A DNA stretch of 64,000 nt from Flavobacterium sp. N3904 (GCF_025947305.1 NZ_CP110009.1:2211501-2275500); one strand, 5' to 3'; numbered from the stretch's first letter, positions 8,291-17,033 are shown. Notes: generated by a model from the letters alone, not told the origin. A program made the numbers and translations.

Positions 8291-8330
8291 TTTGTTTAAA
8301 CAAATTTAAATAAATAGTATATTTGTTTAA
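8291..8330 (+). promoter_or_regulatory. Promoter and palindromic operator of the carH-like gene
   Basis: TATATTTG at 8318-8325 is a -7 element; TTTG at 8291-8294 is upstream at a long spacer (23 bp). TTTGTTTAAACAAA (8291-8304) is a perfect 14-bp palindrome, and TTTGTTTAA recurs directly at 8322-8330 over the -7 element. Such repeats over the promoter suit repression, possibly by the gene's own MerR-type product. The initiation codon chosen (8347) lies about 15 nt after the predicted transcript start. Confidence 0.5.
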
Positions 8331-8346
8331 TAAATATAGAGTATTG

Positions 8347-9243
8347 ATGAACAATGTAAAAAATATCTTTAGCATTAAAGATCTAGAAAATCTTTCTGGT
8401 ATAAAAGCGCACACTATAAGAATTTGGGAAAAAAGATACAATGTATTGCAACCCATGAGGACGGATACCAATATACGTCTCTACTCATTAACAAGCCTCC
8501 AAAAGCTTTTGAATATTACCTTGCTGCACGATTATGGGTATAAAATTTCTAAGATTTCTACTTTTTCTGAAGAAAAAATTTCCGAATTGGTCAAAGGAAT
8601 TATCTCCAGTAAAAATGCAAAAAATCATGCTATTAGTGCATTTAAAATGGCTATGATGAACTTTGATCAGGAACTTTTTTCCAATACATACAATTGGTTA
8701 TTGGAAGAAAAATCTTTTAAGGAAATATTCCATCAAGTATTCGTACCTTTAATGGAAGAGATTGGTCTGCTATGGCAAACGGATACTATTACACCGGCCC
8801 ACGAGCATTTTATCAGTTGTTTGATCATAAAAAAAATACTCGTCAACACCGAAAAAATTGAAAATAAAATACCAACAAAAACTGACAAAGTATTTGTTCT
8901 TTCCCTTCCTCTCAATGAGATTCACGAATTGGGTTTGATGTATTTGAATTATGAAATTGTTTCTAAAGGATATAAAGTAATCTATTTGGGAGAAAATATG
9001 CCTATTGATAATTTAAAAGATCTAAAAAAGCATTTTAATCCGATTGTGTTTTTGTCTTATCTAACGATACAGCCCGAAAGAGCTATCGTTAATGAATTTG
9101 TTGCGGCCATGAGCAATGAGTTGCTCGGGAACAATGCTGAAATTTGGTTAATTGGCAGGCTAACAGAACATATAGATCTAAATTTAATTGCTACTGATGT
9201 TAAAGTTTTCAATTCTATTTCAGATTTAGTCGAAAAGATTTGA
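8347..9243 (+). CDS. carH: CarH/LitR-like MerR-family B12-dependent photoreceptor regulator
   Basis: 298 residues. Residues 5-75 are a MerR-type winged HTH (FSIKDLENLSGIKAHTIRIWEKRY). Residues 85-165 form the helical B12-cap, with the Wx9EH signature of light-sensing CarH proteins (Trp143, Glu153, His154). Residues 180-298 are the B12-binding Rossmann domain with ExHxxG (Glu191, His193, Gly196), where His193 would be the lower cobalt ligand. Known family behaviour: the adenosylcobalamin-bound tetramer represses carotenoid genes in the dark, and light breaks the Co-C bond. It sits directly upstream of crtI-crtB-crtZ and a photolyase. I chose ATG 8347 because the TTG at 8323 lies inside the promoter. 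Confidence 0.9.
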   Translation: MNNVKNIFSIKDLENLSGIKAHTIRIWEKRYNVLQPMRTDTNIRLYSLTSLQKLLNITLLHDYGYKISKISTFSEEKISELVKGIISSKNAKNHAISAFKMAMMNFDQELFSNTYNWLLEEKSFKEIFHQVFVPLMEEIGLLWQTDTITPAHEHFISCLIIKKILVNTEKIENKIPTKTDKVFVLSLPLNEIHELGLMYLNYEIVSKGYKVIYLGENMPIDNLKDLKKHFNPIVFLSYLTIQPERAIVNEFVAAMSNELLGNNAEIWLIGRLTEHIDLNLIATDVKVFNSISDLVEKI

Positions 9244-9271
9244 TATTCTGTTTAATCTTTTTGTATATTTG
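9239..9271 (+). promoter_or_regulatory. Promoter of crtI operon, giving a near-leaderless transcript
   Basis: TTTG (9239-9242), 21-bp spacer, TATATTTG (9264-9271). The crtI ATG begins at 9280, only 8 bp after the -7 element, so transcription should start at or a base or two before the start codon. TGTTTAA (9249-9255) inside the spacer is shared with the carH promoter and may be an operator half-site. Confidence 0.65.
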
Positions 9272-9279
9272 CTGAACAA

Positions 9280-10749
9280 ATGAAAAAAACTATCTCAATA
9301 ATTGGTTCTGGATTTTCAGCAATGGCTGCGGCATGCTATTTGGCAAAAAGTGGGCATAAAGTAACAGTTTATGAAAAAAATACATCAATAGGAGGAAGAG
9401 CCCGGCAATTGAAAGCCGAAGGTTTTACTTTTGATATGGGACCCAGTTGGTATTGGATGCCCGATGTTTTTGAGCGATTTTTTGCTGATTTTGGCAAAAA
9501 AACAACCGACTATTATGAGCTAATTAAACTTTCTCCAGCCTATCGTGTGTATTATGGAATAGATGATTTTATTGCTATTGCCGATAACTTGCCTCAAATC
9601 GTGTCCGATTTTGAAGCTATCGAAAAAGGGAGCGGTAAAGTCTTAATGGAATTTATGTTTGAGGCCAAAAGTAATTATGATATTGCTATAAAAGAATTAG
9701 TTTATCGCCCGGGAATTTCTCCGTTGGAATTGGTAACAGTTGAAACAGCAAAAAAAATTGGTCAGTTTTTTAGCAATATTAGTAAAGACATTAGAAAGAA
9801 ATTCAAAAACGAGCGACTCATTCACATACTTGAATTTCCTGTTCTGTTTCTTGGTGCAAAACCATCCGATACGCCTTCATTTTATAGTTTCATGAATTAT
9901 GCCGACTTTGGTCTGGGAACTTGGCATCCCAAAACAGGAATGTTTGATGTGGTTCGCGCTATGGAAAGCTTGGCGAGAGAATTAGGCGTAACTTTTGTAA
10001 CCAATGCCAATATTGAAAAAATAAATGTTGAAAATAAAATAGCCCGTTCGATTACAGTCAACGGAAAAACAGTACCTTCCAATATTATTTTGAGTGGTGC
10101 CGATTACCATCATACCGAAACTTTATTAGATTTGGCCCATAGAGCCTATTCCGAAGCCTATTGGGACAGTCGTGTTTTTGCTCCGTCCTCTTTATTGTTT
10201 TATGTTGGTTTCAACAAAAAAATAAAAAATATTTCACATCATGCTTTGTTCTTTGATGTCGATTTTGAACAGCATGCCAAGGATATTTATGACGAACCGC
10301 AATGGCCCAAGCAACCTTTGTTTTATGCTAATTTTCCATCGTTGACAGATAAAACAGCTGCTCCTGATGGTATGGAATCAGCCTTTTTCTTAGTTCCGTT
10401 AGCTCCTGGAATCGAAGATACTGAAGCTTTGCGAAATGAGTATTTTGATAAAATAATATCCCGTTTCGAAATTTTGACCCAGCAAACGGTGAAGAAAAAC
10501 ATCATATTCCAACAGTCTTTTTGCAAAAATGATTTTGTATCCGAGTACAATTCATACAAGGGCAATGCCTACGGAATGGCCAATACACTTTTGCAAACTG
10601 CTTTTTTGAGGCCAAAACTCAAAAGCTCCAAAGTGAAAAATTTATATTTTACGGGACAATTGACCGTTCCGGGTCCTGGAGTTCCTCCTGCATTAATTTC
10701 AGGAAAATTAGTATCAGAATTAATAGATAAACAACTTTTAAAACAATAG
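9280..10749 (+). CDS. crtI: Phytoene desaturase (lycopene-forming type)
   Basis: 489-residue FAD-dependent carotenoid desaturase that introduces double bonds into phytoene to give lycopene. N-terminal dinucleotide fold: ISIIGSGFSAMAAACYLAKSG with VTVYEKN at the end of the second strand, then GGRARQ and DMGPSWYWMP. The C-terminal bacterial desaturase signature is YFTGQLTVPGPGVPPALISGK (in two pieces here, about 458-478). Length is typical of CrtI. crtB starts 4 bp downstream. Predicted to be induced by light through the CarH-like protein upstream. Confidence 0.95.
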   Translation: MKKTISIIGSGFSAMAAACYLAKSGHKVTVYEKNTSIGGRARQLKAEGFTFDMGPSWYWMPDVFERFFADFGKKTTDYYELIKLSPAYRVYYGIDDFIAIADNLPQIVSDFEAIEKGSGKVLMEFMFEAKSNYDIAIKELVYRPGISPLELVTVETAKKIGQFFSNISKDIRKKFKNERLIHILEFPVLFLGAKPSDTPSFYSFMNYADFGLGTWHPKTGMFDVVRAMESLARELGVTFVTNANIEKINVENKIARSITVNGKTVPSNIILSGADYHHTETLLDLAHRAYSEAYWDSRVFAPSSLLFYVGFNKKIKNISHHALFFDVDFEQHAKDIYDEPQWPKQPLFYANFPSLTDKTAAPDGMESAFFLVPLAPGIEDTEALRNEYFDKIISRFEILTQQTVKKNIIFQQSFCKNDFVSEYNSYKGNAYGMANTLLQTAFLRPKLKSSKVKNLYFTGQLTVPGPGVPPALISGKLVSELIDKQLLKQ

Positions 10750-10753
10750 AGAT

Positions 10754-11593
10754 ATGAAGCAGTTATTTGATGATGTATCCTTCAAGTGCAGTAAATTGGT
10801 TACCAAAAATTACAGTACTTCATTTTCTATGGCGGTTTATATGTTGGCGCCCAGCATTCGCGATGCCATTTACAGCATCTATGGATTTGTACGTTTTGCA
10901 GATGAAATTGTAGATTCCTTTCACGGGTATGACAAAGAAAATCTAATAATTGATTTTGAAAACGAGTATTATAAAGCAATGAAATCTGGCATCAGTTTAA
11001 ATCCGATCCTGAATTCTTTTCAGCAAACAGTTAGGGAATATAATATTACGGATGAAATGATTCAATCGTTCCTCACAAGCATGAAACTCGATTTAGTTAA
11101 ATCTGATTACCACAGCAAAGAGGAATACAACGAATATATTTACGGTTCGGCCGATGTAGTAGGATTGATGTGCCTCAAAGTTTTTGTCAAAGGAGATGAA
11201 GCCAAATACAATCAGCTAAAAGACCAAGCCATGCGATTGGGTTCTGCTTTTCAAAAAGTGAATTTTCTTCGCGATTTAAAGGACGATAATTTACTGTTGA
11301 ACCGCAATTATTTCCCTGGAATCGATTTGAAATCTTTCGATGAAAATTCCAAAAAAGCAATAATTGAGGAAATAGAGGAAGATTTTAGGGAAGCCTATCA
11401 AGGAATCATAAAACTGCCTTTGGAAGCCAAATTTGGTGTATACACCGCTTATGTTTATTACAAAAAGCTGCTCAAAAAATTGGAACACACTCCATGTCAC
11501 GAAATAGGGAACACAAGAATTCGGGTTTCCAATTATTCCAAAGCAGGGTTATTGGCGCAATCATTCGTATCTTATAAACTGAAATTGGTATAG
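10754..11593 (+). CDS. crtB: Phytoene synthase
   Basis: 279 residues, trans-isoprenyl diphosphate synthase head-to-head type. It joins two geranylgeranyl diphosphates to make phytoene. Both Asp-rich Mg-binding motifs are intact: DEIVD (50-54) and DLKDD (174-178, within FLRDLKDDNLLLNRNYFP). Ser-rich start YSTSFSMAVYML is typical of the family. Coupled behind crtI (4 bp gap) and followed 37 bp later by crtZ. A squalene-type activity is unlikely given the desaturase partner. Confidence 0.95.
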   Translation: MKQLFDDVSFKCSKLVTKNYSTSFSMAVYMLAPSIRDAIYSIYGFVRFADEIVDSFHGYDKENLIIDFENEYYKAMKSGISLNPILNSFQQTVREYNITDEMIQSFLTSMKLDLVKSDYHSKEEYNEYIYGSADVVGLMCLKVFVKGDEAKYNQLKDQAMRLGSAFQKVNFLRDLKDDNLLLNRNYFPGIDLKSFDENSKKAIIEEIEEDFREAYQGIIKLPLEAKFGVYTAYVYYKKLLKKLEHTPCHEIGNTRIRVSNYSKAGLLAQSFVSYKLKLV

Positions 11594-11630
11594 CACTAAA
11601 CGAATGAATTTTTAATTTAATAAAAAGAAT

Positions 11631-12071
11631 ATGATTTCCTTTTTGATATTTTTAGGTGTTTTTTTATTCATGGAATGTGTCACTTGGCTTACGCATAAAT
11701 ATGTCATGCATGGACTTATGTGGTATTTTCACGCCGATCATCACCAGCCCAAATACGCACATACATTTGAGCGCAACGACATATTTTTTGTCATTTTTGC
11801 GTTACCAAGTATCGTGCTTTTTTATTTTGGTGTGCAAGGCGGAATGAATTATTTGTTTTTCATCGGTCTTGGCATTACTACCTATGGCTTTTGCTACTTC
11901 ATGATTCACGATGTATTGATTCACCAACGTTTCAAATGGTTCAAAAACACCAACAATAAGTATTTGATTGGCCTTCGAAAAGCCCACAAAATGCATCACA
12001 AACATCTCGGGAAACAGGATGGAGAATGCTTCGGAATGCTGTTTGTACCTTTTAAATACTATAAAATATAA
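11631..12071 (+). CDS. crtZ: Beta-carotene 3-hydroxylase (CrtZ type)
   Basis: 146-residue membrane di-iron hydroxylase converting beta-carotene to zeaxanthin. All histidine clusters are present: His22/His27 (HKYVMH), His34/His37/His38 (HADHH), His93/His98 (HDVLIH) and His119/His122/His123 (HKMHH). Hydrophobic segments at about 2-20 and 52-90 place it in the membrane. It is the third pigment gene in the operon. Its presence implies a beta-cyclase, which is not found in this window. Confidence 0.93.
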   Translation: MISFLIFLGVFLFMECVTWLTHKYVMHGLMWYFHADHHQPKYAHTFERNDIFFVIFALPSIVLFYFGVQGGMNYLFFIGLGITTYGFCYFMIHDVLIHQRFKWFKNTNNKYLIGLRKAHKMHHKHLGKQDGECFGMLFVPFKYYKI

Positions 12072-12080
12072 TAATAATTT

Positions 12081-12231
12081 GGGCATGACCGCGCTAAATA
12101 AAGTGGCTTAATTATAGGGAGCTTATAAAGCCACTTTATTTAGCGTGGTCGGGCTATCCGTTCCCGCTTTTTAGTATTGGGCAAGAAAAATGCCCAATAC
12201 TAAAAGAGCTCCACTTTTATCCCTCATGCGA
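12081..12231 (+). repeat. Two-hairpin flavobacterial intergenic element
   Basis: A 23-bp stem (12087-12109 with 12128-12150, one G-U pair), then GGTCGGGCTATCCGTT, then a perfect 14-bp hairpin (12170-12183 with 12191-12204), ending in GCTCCACTTTTATCCCTCATGC. GGGC...GGTCGGGCTATCC...ATCCCT is a layout I have seen dispersed in Flavobacterium genomes. It lies inside the crt-photolyase series and may attenuate or process the transcript. Confidence 0.65.
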
Positions 12232-12296
12232 AAAACATGACGAATTTCGGGAAGATGTTTTGTTACAATTCACCCCATTATAAATCAATACAAAAA

Positions 12297-12758
12297 ATGA
12301 AAGTATATAAAAAAGAAACCGTTCAACATGTCAATGCTTCGCTTGAGGAATGTTGGGCTTTTTTCTCCAGTCCCGGCAACTTGCAAAAGATAACACCAGA
12401 AACCATGGGGTTTCAAATCACCGATTTTGACAATCAATCAATGTATGCCGGACAAATTATCCAATACAAAGTGTCACCTCTTTTGGGTATAAAAATAAGT
12501 TGGACTACCGAAATTACCCAAGTCAAAGACAAATCCTATTTTATAGACGAACAACGTTTTGGTCCTTATAGTTTTTGGCATCACAAACACTTTTTTGAAG
12601 CCTCAGGAAACGGCGTAAAAATGACAGATGTAGTACATTATGCATTGCCTCTGGGTTTTTTGGGACGAATCATGAATTTTTTAATGGTCAAAAACAAACT
12701 GAAAGAAATCTTTGATTACCGTTGCACAAAAGTGGATCAGCTTTTTAATTCAAAATAA
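12297..12758 (+). CDS. SRPBCC-family ligand-binding protein linked to photolyase
   Basis: 153 residues of the polyketide cyclase/START fold: first strand YKKETVQHVNASLEECWAFFSSPGNLQKITPE, central strands with GPYSFWHHKHFFEASGNGVKMTDVVHYALP, and a C-terminal helix (KLKEIFDYRCTKV). Genes like this regularly stand between carotenoid and photolyase genes in this group; the role is unproven, perhaps lipid or pigment binding. An upstream ATG (12237) exists in frame, but 12297 gives the standard fold start. Its TAA shares the A with the photolyase ATG (TAATG), so the two are coupled. Confidence 0.85.
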   Translation: MKVYKKETVQHVNASLEECWAFFSSPGNLQKITPETMGFQITDFDNQSMYAGQIIQYKVSPLLGIKISWTTEITQVKDKSYFIDEQRFGPYSFWHHKHFFEASGNGVKMTDVVHYALPLGFLGRIMNFLMVKNKLKEIFDYRCTKVDQLFNSK

Positions 12759-14053
12759 TGTCAAAACAACAAGTATCTATTTTTTGGTTGCGTCGCGATT
12801 TGCGTCTCGAGGATAATGTGGCATTGTATCATGCTTTGCAATCCAAAGATCGAGTGATTCCGTTGTTTATTTTCGACAATGATATTTTGAATAGCTTGCC
12901 CAAAAATGATGCTCGTGTTGGTTTTATACATGAATCGCTTCAAAAAATAAACACACAACTCAACGCTATTGGAAGTTCTCTTTTAATCAAAAACGGAACT
13001 ACAAAAGAAGTTTGGGAATCTCTTTTTGATGAATTTGACATTTCGGAAGTTTTTTTCAATAAAGATTATGAACCTTACGCTATAAAGAGAGATTTAGCAA
13101 TTGATGCACTGGTAAAAGCAAAGAATGCACTGTGTTTTTCGTTCAAAGATCAGGTCATTTTTGAAGAACTCGAAATTACCAAAGCCGATGGTCTGCCTTA
13201 TACTATTTATACACCATATAAAAATAAATGGTTGGAAAAATACAAATTGATGGCGCCACTTGTAGAATACGATGCCCAAAGTTATTTCTCGAATTTTTAC
13301 AAAAGCAATTTTGATTTTCCTACTTTAGAGCAAATAGGTTTTGAGCAAAGTATCATTAAAGTACAGCCTCATAATCTCACACAAATAAGTAATTACCACG
13401 AAACAAGGGATTTTCCTGCTGTTGACAGTACATCGTATTTGTCACCTCATTTGCGTTTTGGTACAGTTAGCATTCGTAAATTAGTCAATTGGGCAGTTCG
13501 TAAAAACGATGTTTTTTTGAGCGAATTGATATGGAGGGAATTCTTTATGCAAATTCTGTTTAGCTTTCCCAAAGTTGTCAGTCATAATTTCAAATCAGCA
13601 TATGATGGTATTGAGTGGCGCAACAATGAGGAAGATTTCAAGCGATGGTGTACAGGAACTACTGGTTATCCTATGGTCGATGCAGGAATGCGTCAGCTCA
13701 ATGCAACGGGTTATATGCACAATAGGGTGCGTATGGTAGTGGCCAGCTTTTTGTGTAAACATTTACTGATCAGTTGGCAATGGGGCGAGGCCTATTTTGC
13801 CGAAAAACTATTGGATTATGATTTGTCTGCCAATGTGGGAAATTGGCAATGGGCTGCAGGAACAGGTTGTGATGCAGCACCTTATTTCAGGGTTTTTAAT
13901 CCCGATATCCAACTCAAAAAATTTGATGAAAAAGGAATTTATATTCGCAAATGGATTGCCGAATTTGATTTAGGTTATAACTATCCAATGGTTGACCATG
14001 CTTTTGCAAGAGACAGGGCGGTTGCTGTTTACAAAGCCGGTATCTTGAAGTGA
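12758..14053 (+). CDS. phrB: Deoxyribodipyrimidine photolyase (class I type)
   Basis: 431-residue FAD enzyme repairing UV-induced pyrimidine dimers with blue light. N-terminal antenna domain begins FWLRRDLRLEDNVALYHAL. The C-terminal FAD domain has SPHLRFGTVSIRKL, LIWREFFMQILF, then TGYPMVDAGMRQLNATGYMHNR, and ends with NWQWAAGTGCDAAPYFRVFNP, the classical class I CPD signature. Length is slightly shorter than E. coli PhrB. Translation is coupled to the SRPBCC gene. Expected to be light-induced with the crt genes. A cryptochrome role is possible, but the active site looks complete. Confidence 0.93.
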   Translation: MSKQQVSIFWLRRDLRLEDNVALYHALQSKDRVIPLFIFDNDILNSLPKNDARVGFIHESLQKINTQLNAIGSSLLIKNGTTKEVWESLFDEFDISEVFFNKDYEPYAIKRDLAIDALVKAKNALCFSFKDQVIFEELEITKADGLPYTIYTPYKNKWLEKYKLMAPLVEYDAQSYFSNFYKSNFDFPTLEQIGFEQSIIKVQPHNLTQISNYHETRDFPAVDSTSYLSPHLRFGTVSIRKLVNWAVRKNDVFLSELIWREFFMQILFSFPKVVSHNFKSAYDGIEWRNNEEDFKRWCTGTTGYPMVDAGMRQLNATGYMHNRVRMVVASFLCKHLLISWQWGEAYFAEKLLDYDLSANVGNWQWAAGTGCDAAPYFRVFNPDIQLKKFDEKGIYIRKWIAEFDLGYNYPMVDHAFARDRAVAVYKAGILK

Positions 14054-14114
14054 TTTGCTGAATTGATTTAGGCTACCAAAAGTATACAGCAAGGCTTTAT
14101 TTAATGCTTAATTA

Positions 14115-14300
14115 CTAAAACGTACATTTTCTATTTAGGTAACTGTGCATTTCCATCATTACTATGAATGGAATGACTACAGGAAAAACAACAATTGTTA
14201 CCAATAGCTGCGTATTCCAGCCATATTCATTTTTTGCTTTACTATAAGCAAATCCTAATGCTACAAAATAAGTGAAGATAAAATATAAGGCTACAAACAT
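14115..14300 (-). CDS. Small two-helix membrane protein, unknown function
   Basis: 61 residues with two clear hydrophobic segments (about 2-19 and 31-49) separated by a charged loop (YSKAKNEYGWN), ending in a basic tail. The pattern is that of a real small inner-membrane protein rather than a random frame. It stands convergent to the photolyase gene. No family recognised and no strong promoter seen. Confidence 0.45.
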   Translation of the reverse strand: MFVALYFIFTYFVALGFAYSKAKNEYGWNTQLLVTIVVFPVVIPFIVMMEMHSYLNRKCTF

Positions 14301-14915
14301 AATTTTAAATTTAATTATTTATAAAGGCCTAAGTGTCATTCTGTTGGAAGTACAATTTGGCGTATTTTTGATTTACGTTAAAAGTACAACAATAATCGAC
14401 TAAGTACACATTATTTTACTTTTTATAAGTAATTACTTTTTCAAAAAACGTGCCGCAATTGTTCTTTTTGACTTTATTTTAGCTTTATTATTTTTTAATA
14501 TATTCATTTTCAGGTATTTAAAAATGAAAGACGTTTATATCTGAGTGTTTTATTGTTGTGACTGGAGAATTTTTTTTAACACGTTTATTCAGCTATATTT
14601 CTCCATTCCAGAAGATTATCTAACTGAGGAACGATATGTTCTATGTTATTCATCCTCTGTCGAAATAACAAAACGGTTCTCCTCACTCTTTCTTTATAAA
14701 AAAAATCGTGTCGTTTCTTTGAAGTTGGGTGAGGGATGGAAATAAGCTACCAAAGAAGCATGTACAGCCCGACCCCATTGCGTAAAGGGGCTCTGTAAGC
14801 GTTGCTATAAGTAAGCCCCTTTGCGAAATGGGGGCACCTCCAAATTATCTTTTTTTGAAATGAAGGTATAAATTATTTTTGAAAATAGATATTTGCTTTA
14901 AACTCAATAAGGCAA
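14301..14915. other. Non-coding region with a 20-bp inverted repeat
   Basis: I see no credible gene here; a 66-codon plus-strand frame at 14545-14745 has no recognisable features. The notable element is a 20-bp inverted repeat with two mismatches (14773-14792 with 14814-14833), rich in G and C (CCCCATT...AAGGGGCT) against the AT-rich surround. It probably belongs to a dispersed repeat family. Confidence 0.5.
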
Positions 14916-16334
14916 TTATTGTATCAACTTATTGAGCATCCCTTTAAAAATAAACCCGTGAAATGGCAAAACGGAATACCAATACAATTTTCCCCAAATG
15001 CCTGCAGGTTTAAAAGTGGCCGACTGATACAAAGTGTTGTTGATAATTTTGAATTCGAGCCATGCTTCGCCAGGTAGTTTCATTTCGGCGTATAGAATGA
15101 GTTTGCCTTCGATTTTGTCGGCATACAAAACCCGCCAAAAGTCTAACGCATCACCCGCGTGTATATCGTGTTTGTTGGTGCGTCCTCTTCGGGAACCGAC
15201 ACCTCCAAAAAGCTTATCGATAAATCCACGCAAATCCCACAACCAATCGCCGTAATACCAACCCGTTTCGCCGCCAATAGACCAAATTTGGTTGATGGTA
15301 AATGCTCGGTCTTGGATTTCCCTTTTTCTTCGGTCAATAAAACAGTCTTTCTTGGGAACTTTGAGATAGTCGCTTACGTTGCCTACAAATTGACCACTGA
15401 TCATGGCGTCTTTCCAGCTCGATGCAATGGTGTCATTGTCAATTTTTACCAAGGCTTTGGAAAGTGACAGTTCATAAGGCATGGGAGTGATATTCAAAAT
15501 GGAGTTGATGCTGTTGTCACGGCAAATAACTTCGACTTTCATACTGCTTACCAATGCAGATGCTAATTTATAAGAGGTTGAGGTTACAAAGTACAACCAA
15601 TAGGATGATAATTTAGGCGTCATTACAGGTACAGTGTAAATATATCTTTTGAGATGGATTGCTTTGGCAAAGCCCAAAAGCATTTCTTTGTAAGTTAGAA
15701 TGTCGGGTCCACCAATGTCAAAACTTTGATTATAAGTTAATGGATTGAATAATGATTTTGTCAAGAAATTTAAAACATCTGTTATTGCTATAGGTTGGCA
15801 TTTGGTATTGAGCCATTTTGGGGTAACCATGATAGGTAATTTTTGGACTAAATCCCGAATAATTTCAAAGGAAGCACTTCCGGAACCTACTATAATTCCC
15901 GCCCTCAATGTGGTTGTGGCAAAGGTTCCAGTATTCAAAACGGCTTCCACGGCTTTTCGAGACGAAAGGTGTTTGGAGAGCGATTGGTCGTTGACAATTC
16001 CACTCAAATAAATGACTTGTTTTGCATTGGTCTGATTAATTCTGTCAACAAAATTTTCAGCCGAAAGATGTTCCAATTCATCATAATTACTGGCCGAACC
16101 TGACATAGAATGGATTAGATAATAAGCGGCATCTATGTCTTTGGGGATATTTCCCAACGTTTCTTTTTTTAAGAAATCAACTTCAATAACTTTTACCTTT
16201 TTTTCAAATTCTTTTGGGCAAAAAAAGCGCTGTTTGTCTCGTACACAACAAATAACGTCATGGCCTTGTTCTACCAAAATCGGTAAAAGCCGCTTGCCTA
16301 CATATCCTGTTGCTCCTGTTAAAAGAATTTGCAT
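14916..16334 (-). CDS. NAD(P)-binding SDR protein with C-terminal DUF2867
   Basis: 472 residues. Residues 1-290 are an atypical extended SDR (LLTGATGYVGKRLLPIL; YLIHSMSG; LRAGIIVGSGSASF). Residues 320-470 match DUF2867, a SRPBCC-like domain (RTNKHDIHAGDALDFWRVL, AEMKLPGEAWLEFKI). Function undetermined; homologues accompany photolyase and carotenoid genes in many bacteria. It is the last gene of a same-strand series and begins 4 bp after the preceding SDR gene stop, so the two are likely cotranscribed. Confidence 0.85.
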   Translation of the reverse strand: MQILLTGATGYVGKRLLPILVEQGHDVICCVRDKQRFFCPKEFEKKVKVIEVDFLKKETLGNIPKDIDAAYYLIHSMSGSASNYDELEHLSAENFVDRINQTNAKQVIYLSGIVNDQSLSKHLSSRKAVEAVLNTGTFATTTLRAGIIVGSGSASFEIIRDLVQKLPIMVTPKWLNTKCQPIAITDVLNFLTKSLFNPLTYNQSFDIGGPDILTYKEMLLGFAKAIHLKRYIYTVPVMTPKLSSYWLYFVTSTSYKLASALVSSMKVEVICRDNSINSILNITPMPYELSLSKALVKIDNDTIASSWKDAMISGQFVGNVSDYLKVPKKDCFIDRRKREIQDRAFTINQIWSIGGETGWYYGDWLWDLRGFIDKLFGGVGSRRGRTNKHDIHAGDALDFWRVLYADKIEGKLILYAEMKLPGEAWLEFKIINNTLYQSATFKPAGIWGKLYWYSVLPFHGFIFKGMLNKLIQ

Positions 16335-16338
16335 GTTT

Positions 16339-17022
16339 TTACAATTTAAAACTTACTATTCCGTAATCCATTTCAAAAACTTGGCCCGAAATGGATTTAG
16401 CATTTTCGGAGATTAAGTAATTCGACATTTCGGCAACTTCACTAGGTTTGAGATAACTTTTCATTGGGTGGCGTTCCATCATGTTTTCTTTCATACGATC
16501 GTTTCTAAGAATATTTGCCGAAAGCGAAGTTTCGGTGATGGTAGGAGCAATGGCATTTACGCGAACCACTGAAGCCAATTCGGCACCAAGGGATTTTACC
16601 AATCCTTCGATTCCTGCTTTTGCGGTAGCGATACTGGCATGAAAAGGCATTCCTAATTTGGCCGCAACGGTGCTGAACAATACAATCGAAGGATTATTTC
16701 CTTTTTTTAGCGCAGGCAAATATTTCTGAATCGCTTTTACCGCGCCAATTACATTAATTTCAAAATCATTCCTAAAATCGTCAAGATTCAAACTCAAAAT
16801 CGGTTTTAGCGTAATCGAACCGGGACAATAAATGAGAACATCTACCGCTTCAATTTCGGGCAAATCATCCTCAAGAATCGAAATAGGATAATGAATTAAG
16901 TTGGGATGGGTGATGTCAGGAGTAGTTCGACTGATGTTGTACACTTTGTTGTTTTCCAATTGCTGCAATAGGATAGCGCTTCCAATTCCTTTGCTTCCGC
17001 CAATGATTACTATGTTTCGCAT
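16339..17022 (-). CDS. Short-chain dehydrogenase/reductase-like protein lacking the catalytic Tyr
   Basis: 227 residues. Cofactor motif GGSKGIG (8-14), CPG in place of NAG (66-68), structural Asn90 and Ser117 are present. In the YxxxK position, however, the sequence reads HASIATAK: Lys135 is kept, but residue 131 is Ile instead of Tyr. I recall relatives with the same HASI..AK pattern, so this is probably a subfamily trait rather than a mutation. Oxidoreductase activity of the classical kind is doubtful. It lies between the TIGR03643 gene (11 bp) and the DUF2867 gene. Confidence 0.85.
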   Translation of the reverse strand: MRNIVIIGGSKGIGSAILLQQLENNKVYNISRTTPDITHPNLIHYPISILEDDLPEIEAVDVLIYCPGSITLKPILSLNLDDFRNDFEINVIGAVKAIQKYLPALKKGNNPSIVLFSTVAAKLGMPFHASIATAKAGIEGLVKSLGAELASVVRVNAIAPTITETSLSANILRNDRMKENMMERHPMKSYLKPSEVAEMSNYLISENAKSISGQVFEMDYGIVSFKL

Positions 17023-17033
17023 ATTTATGTTGG

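Noticed and set aside
14545-14745. 66-codon plus-strand frame in the spacer after the photolyase
   Set aside because: No signal, domain or promoter; composition looks like translated AT-rich non-coding DNA.
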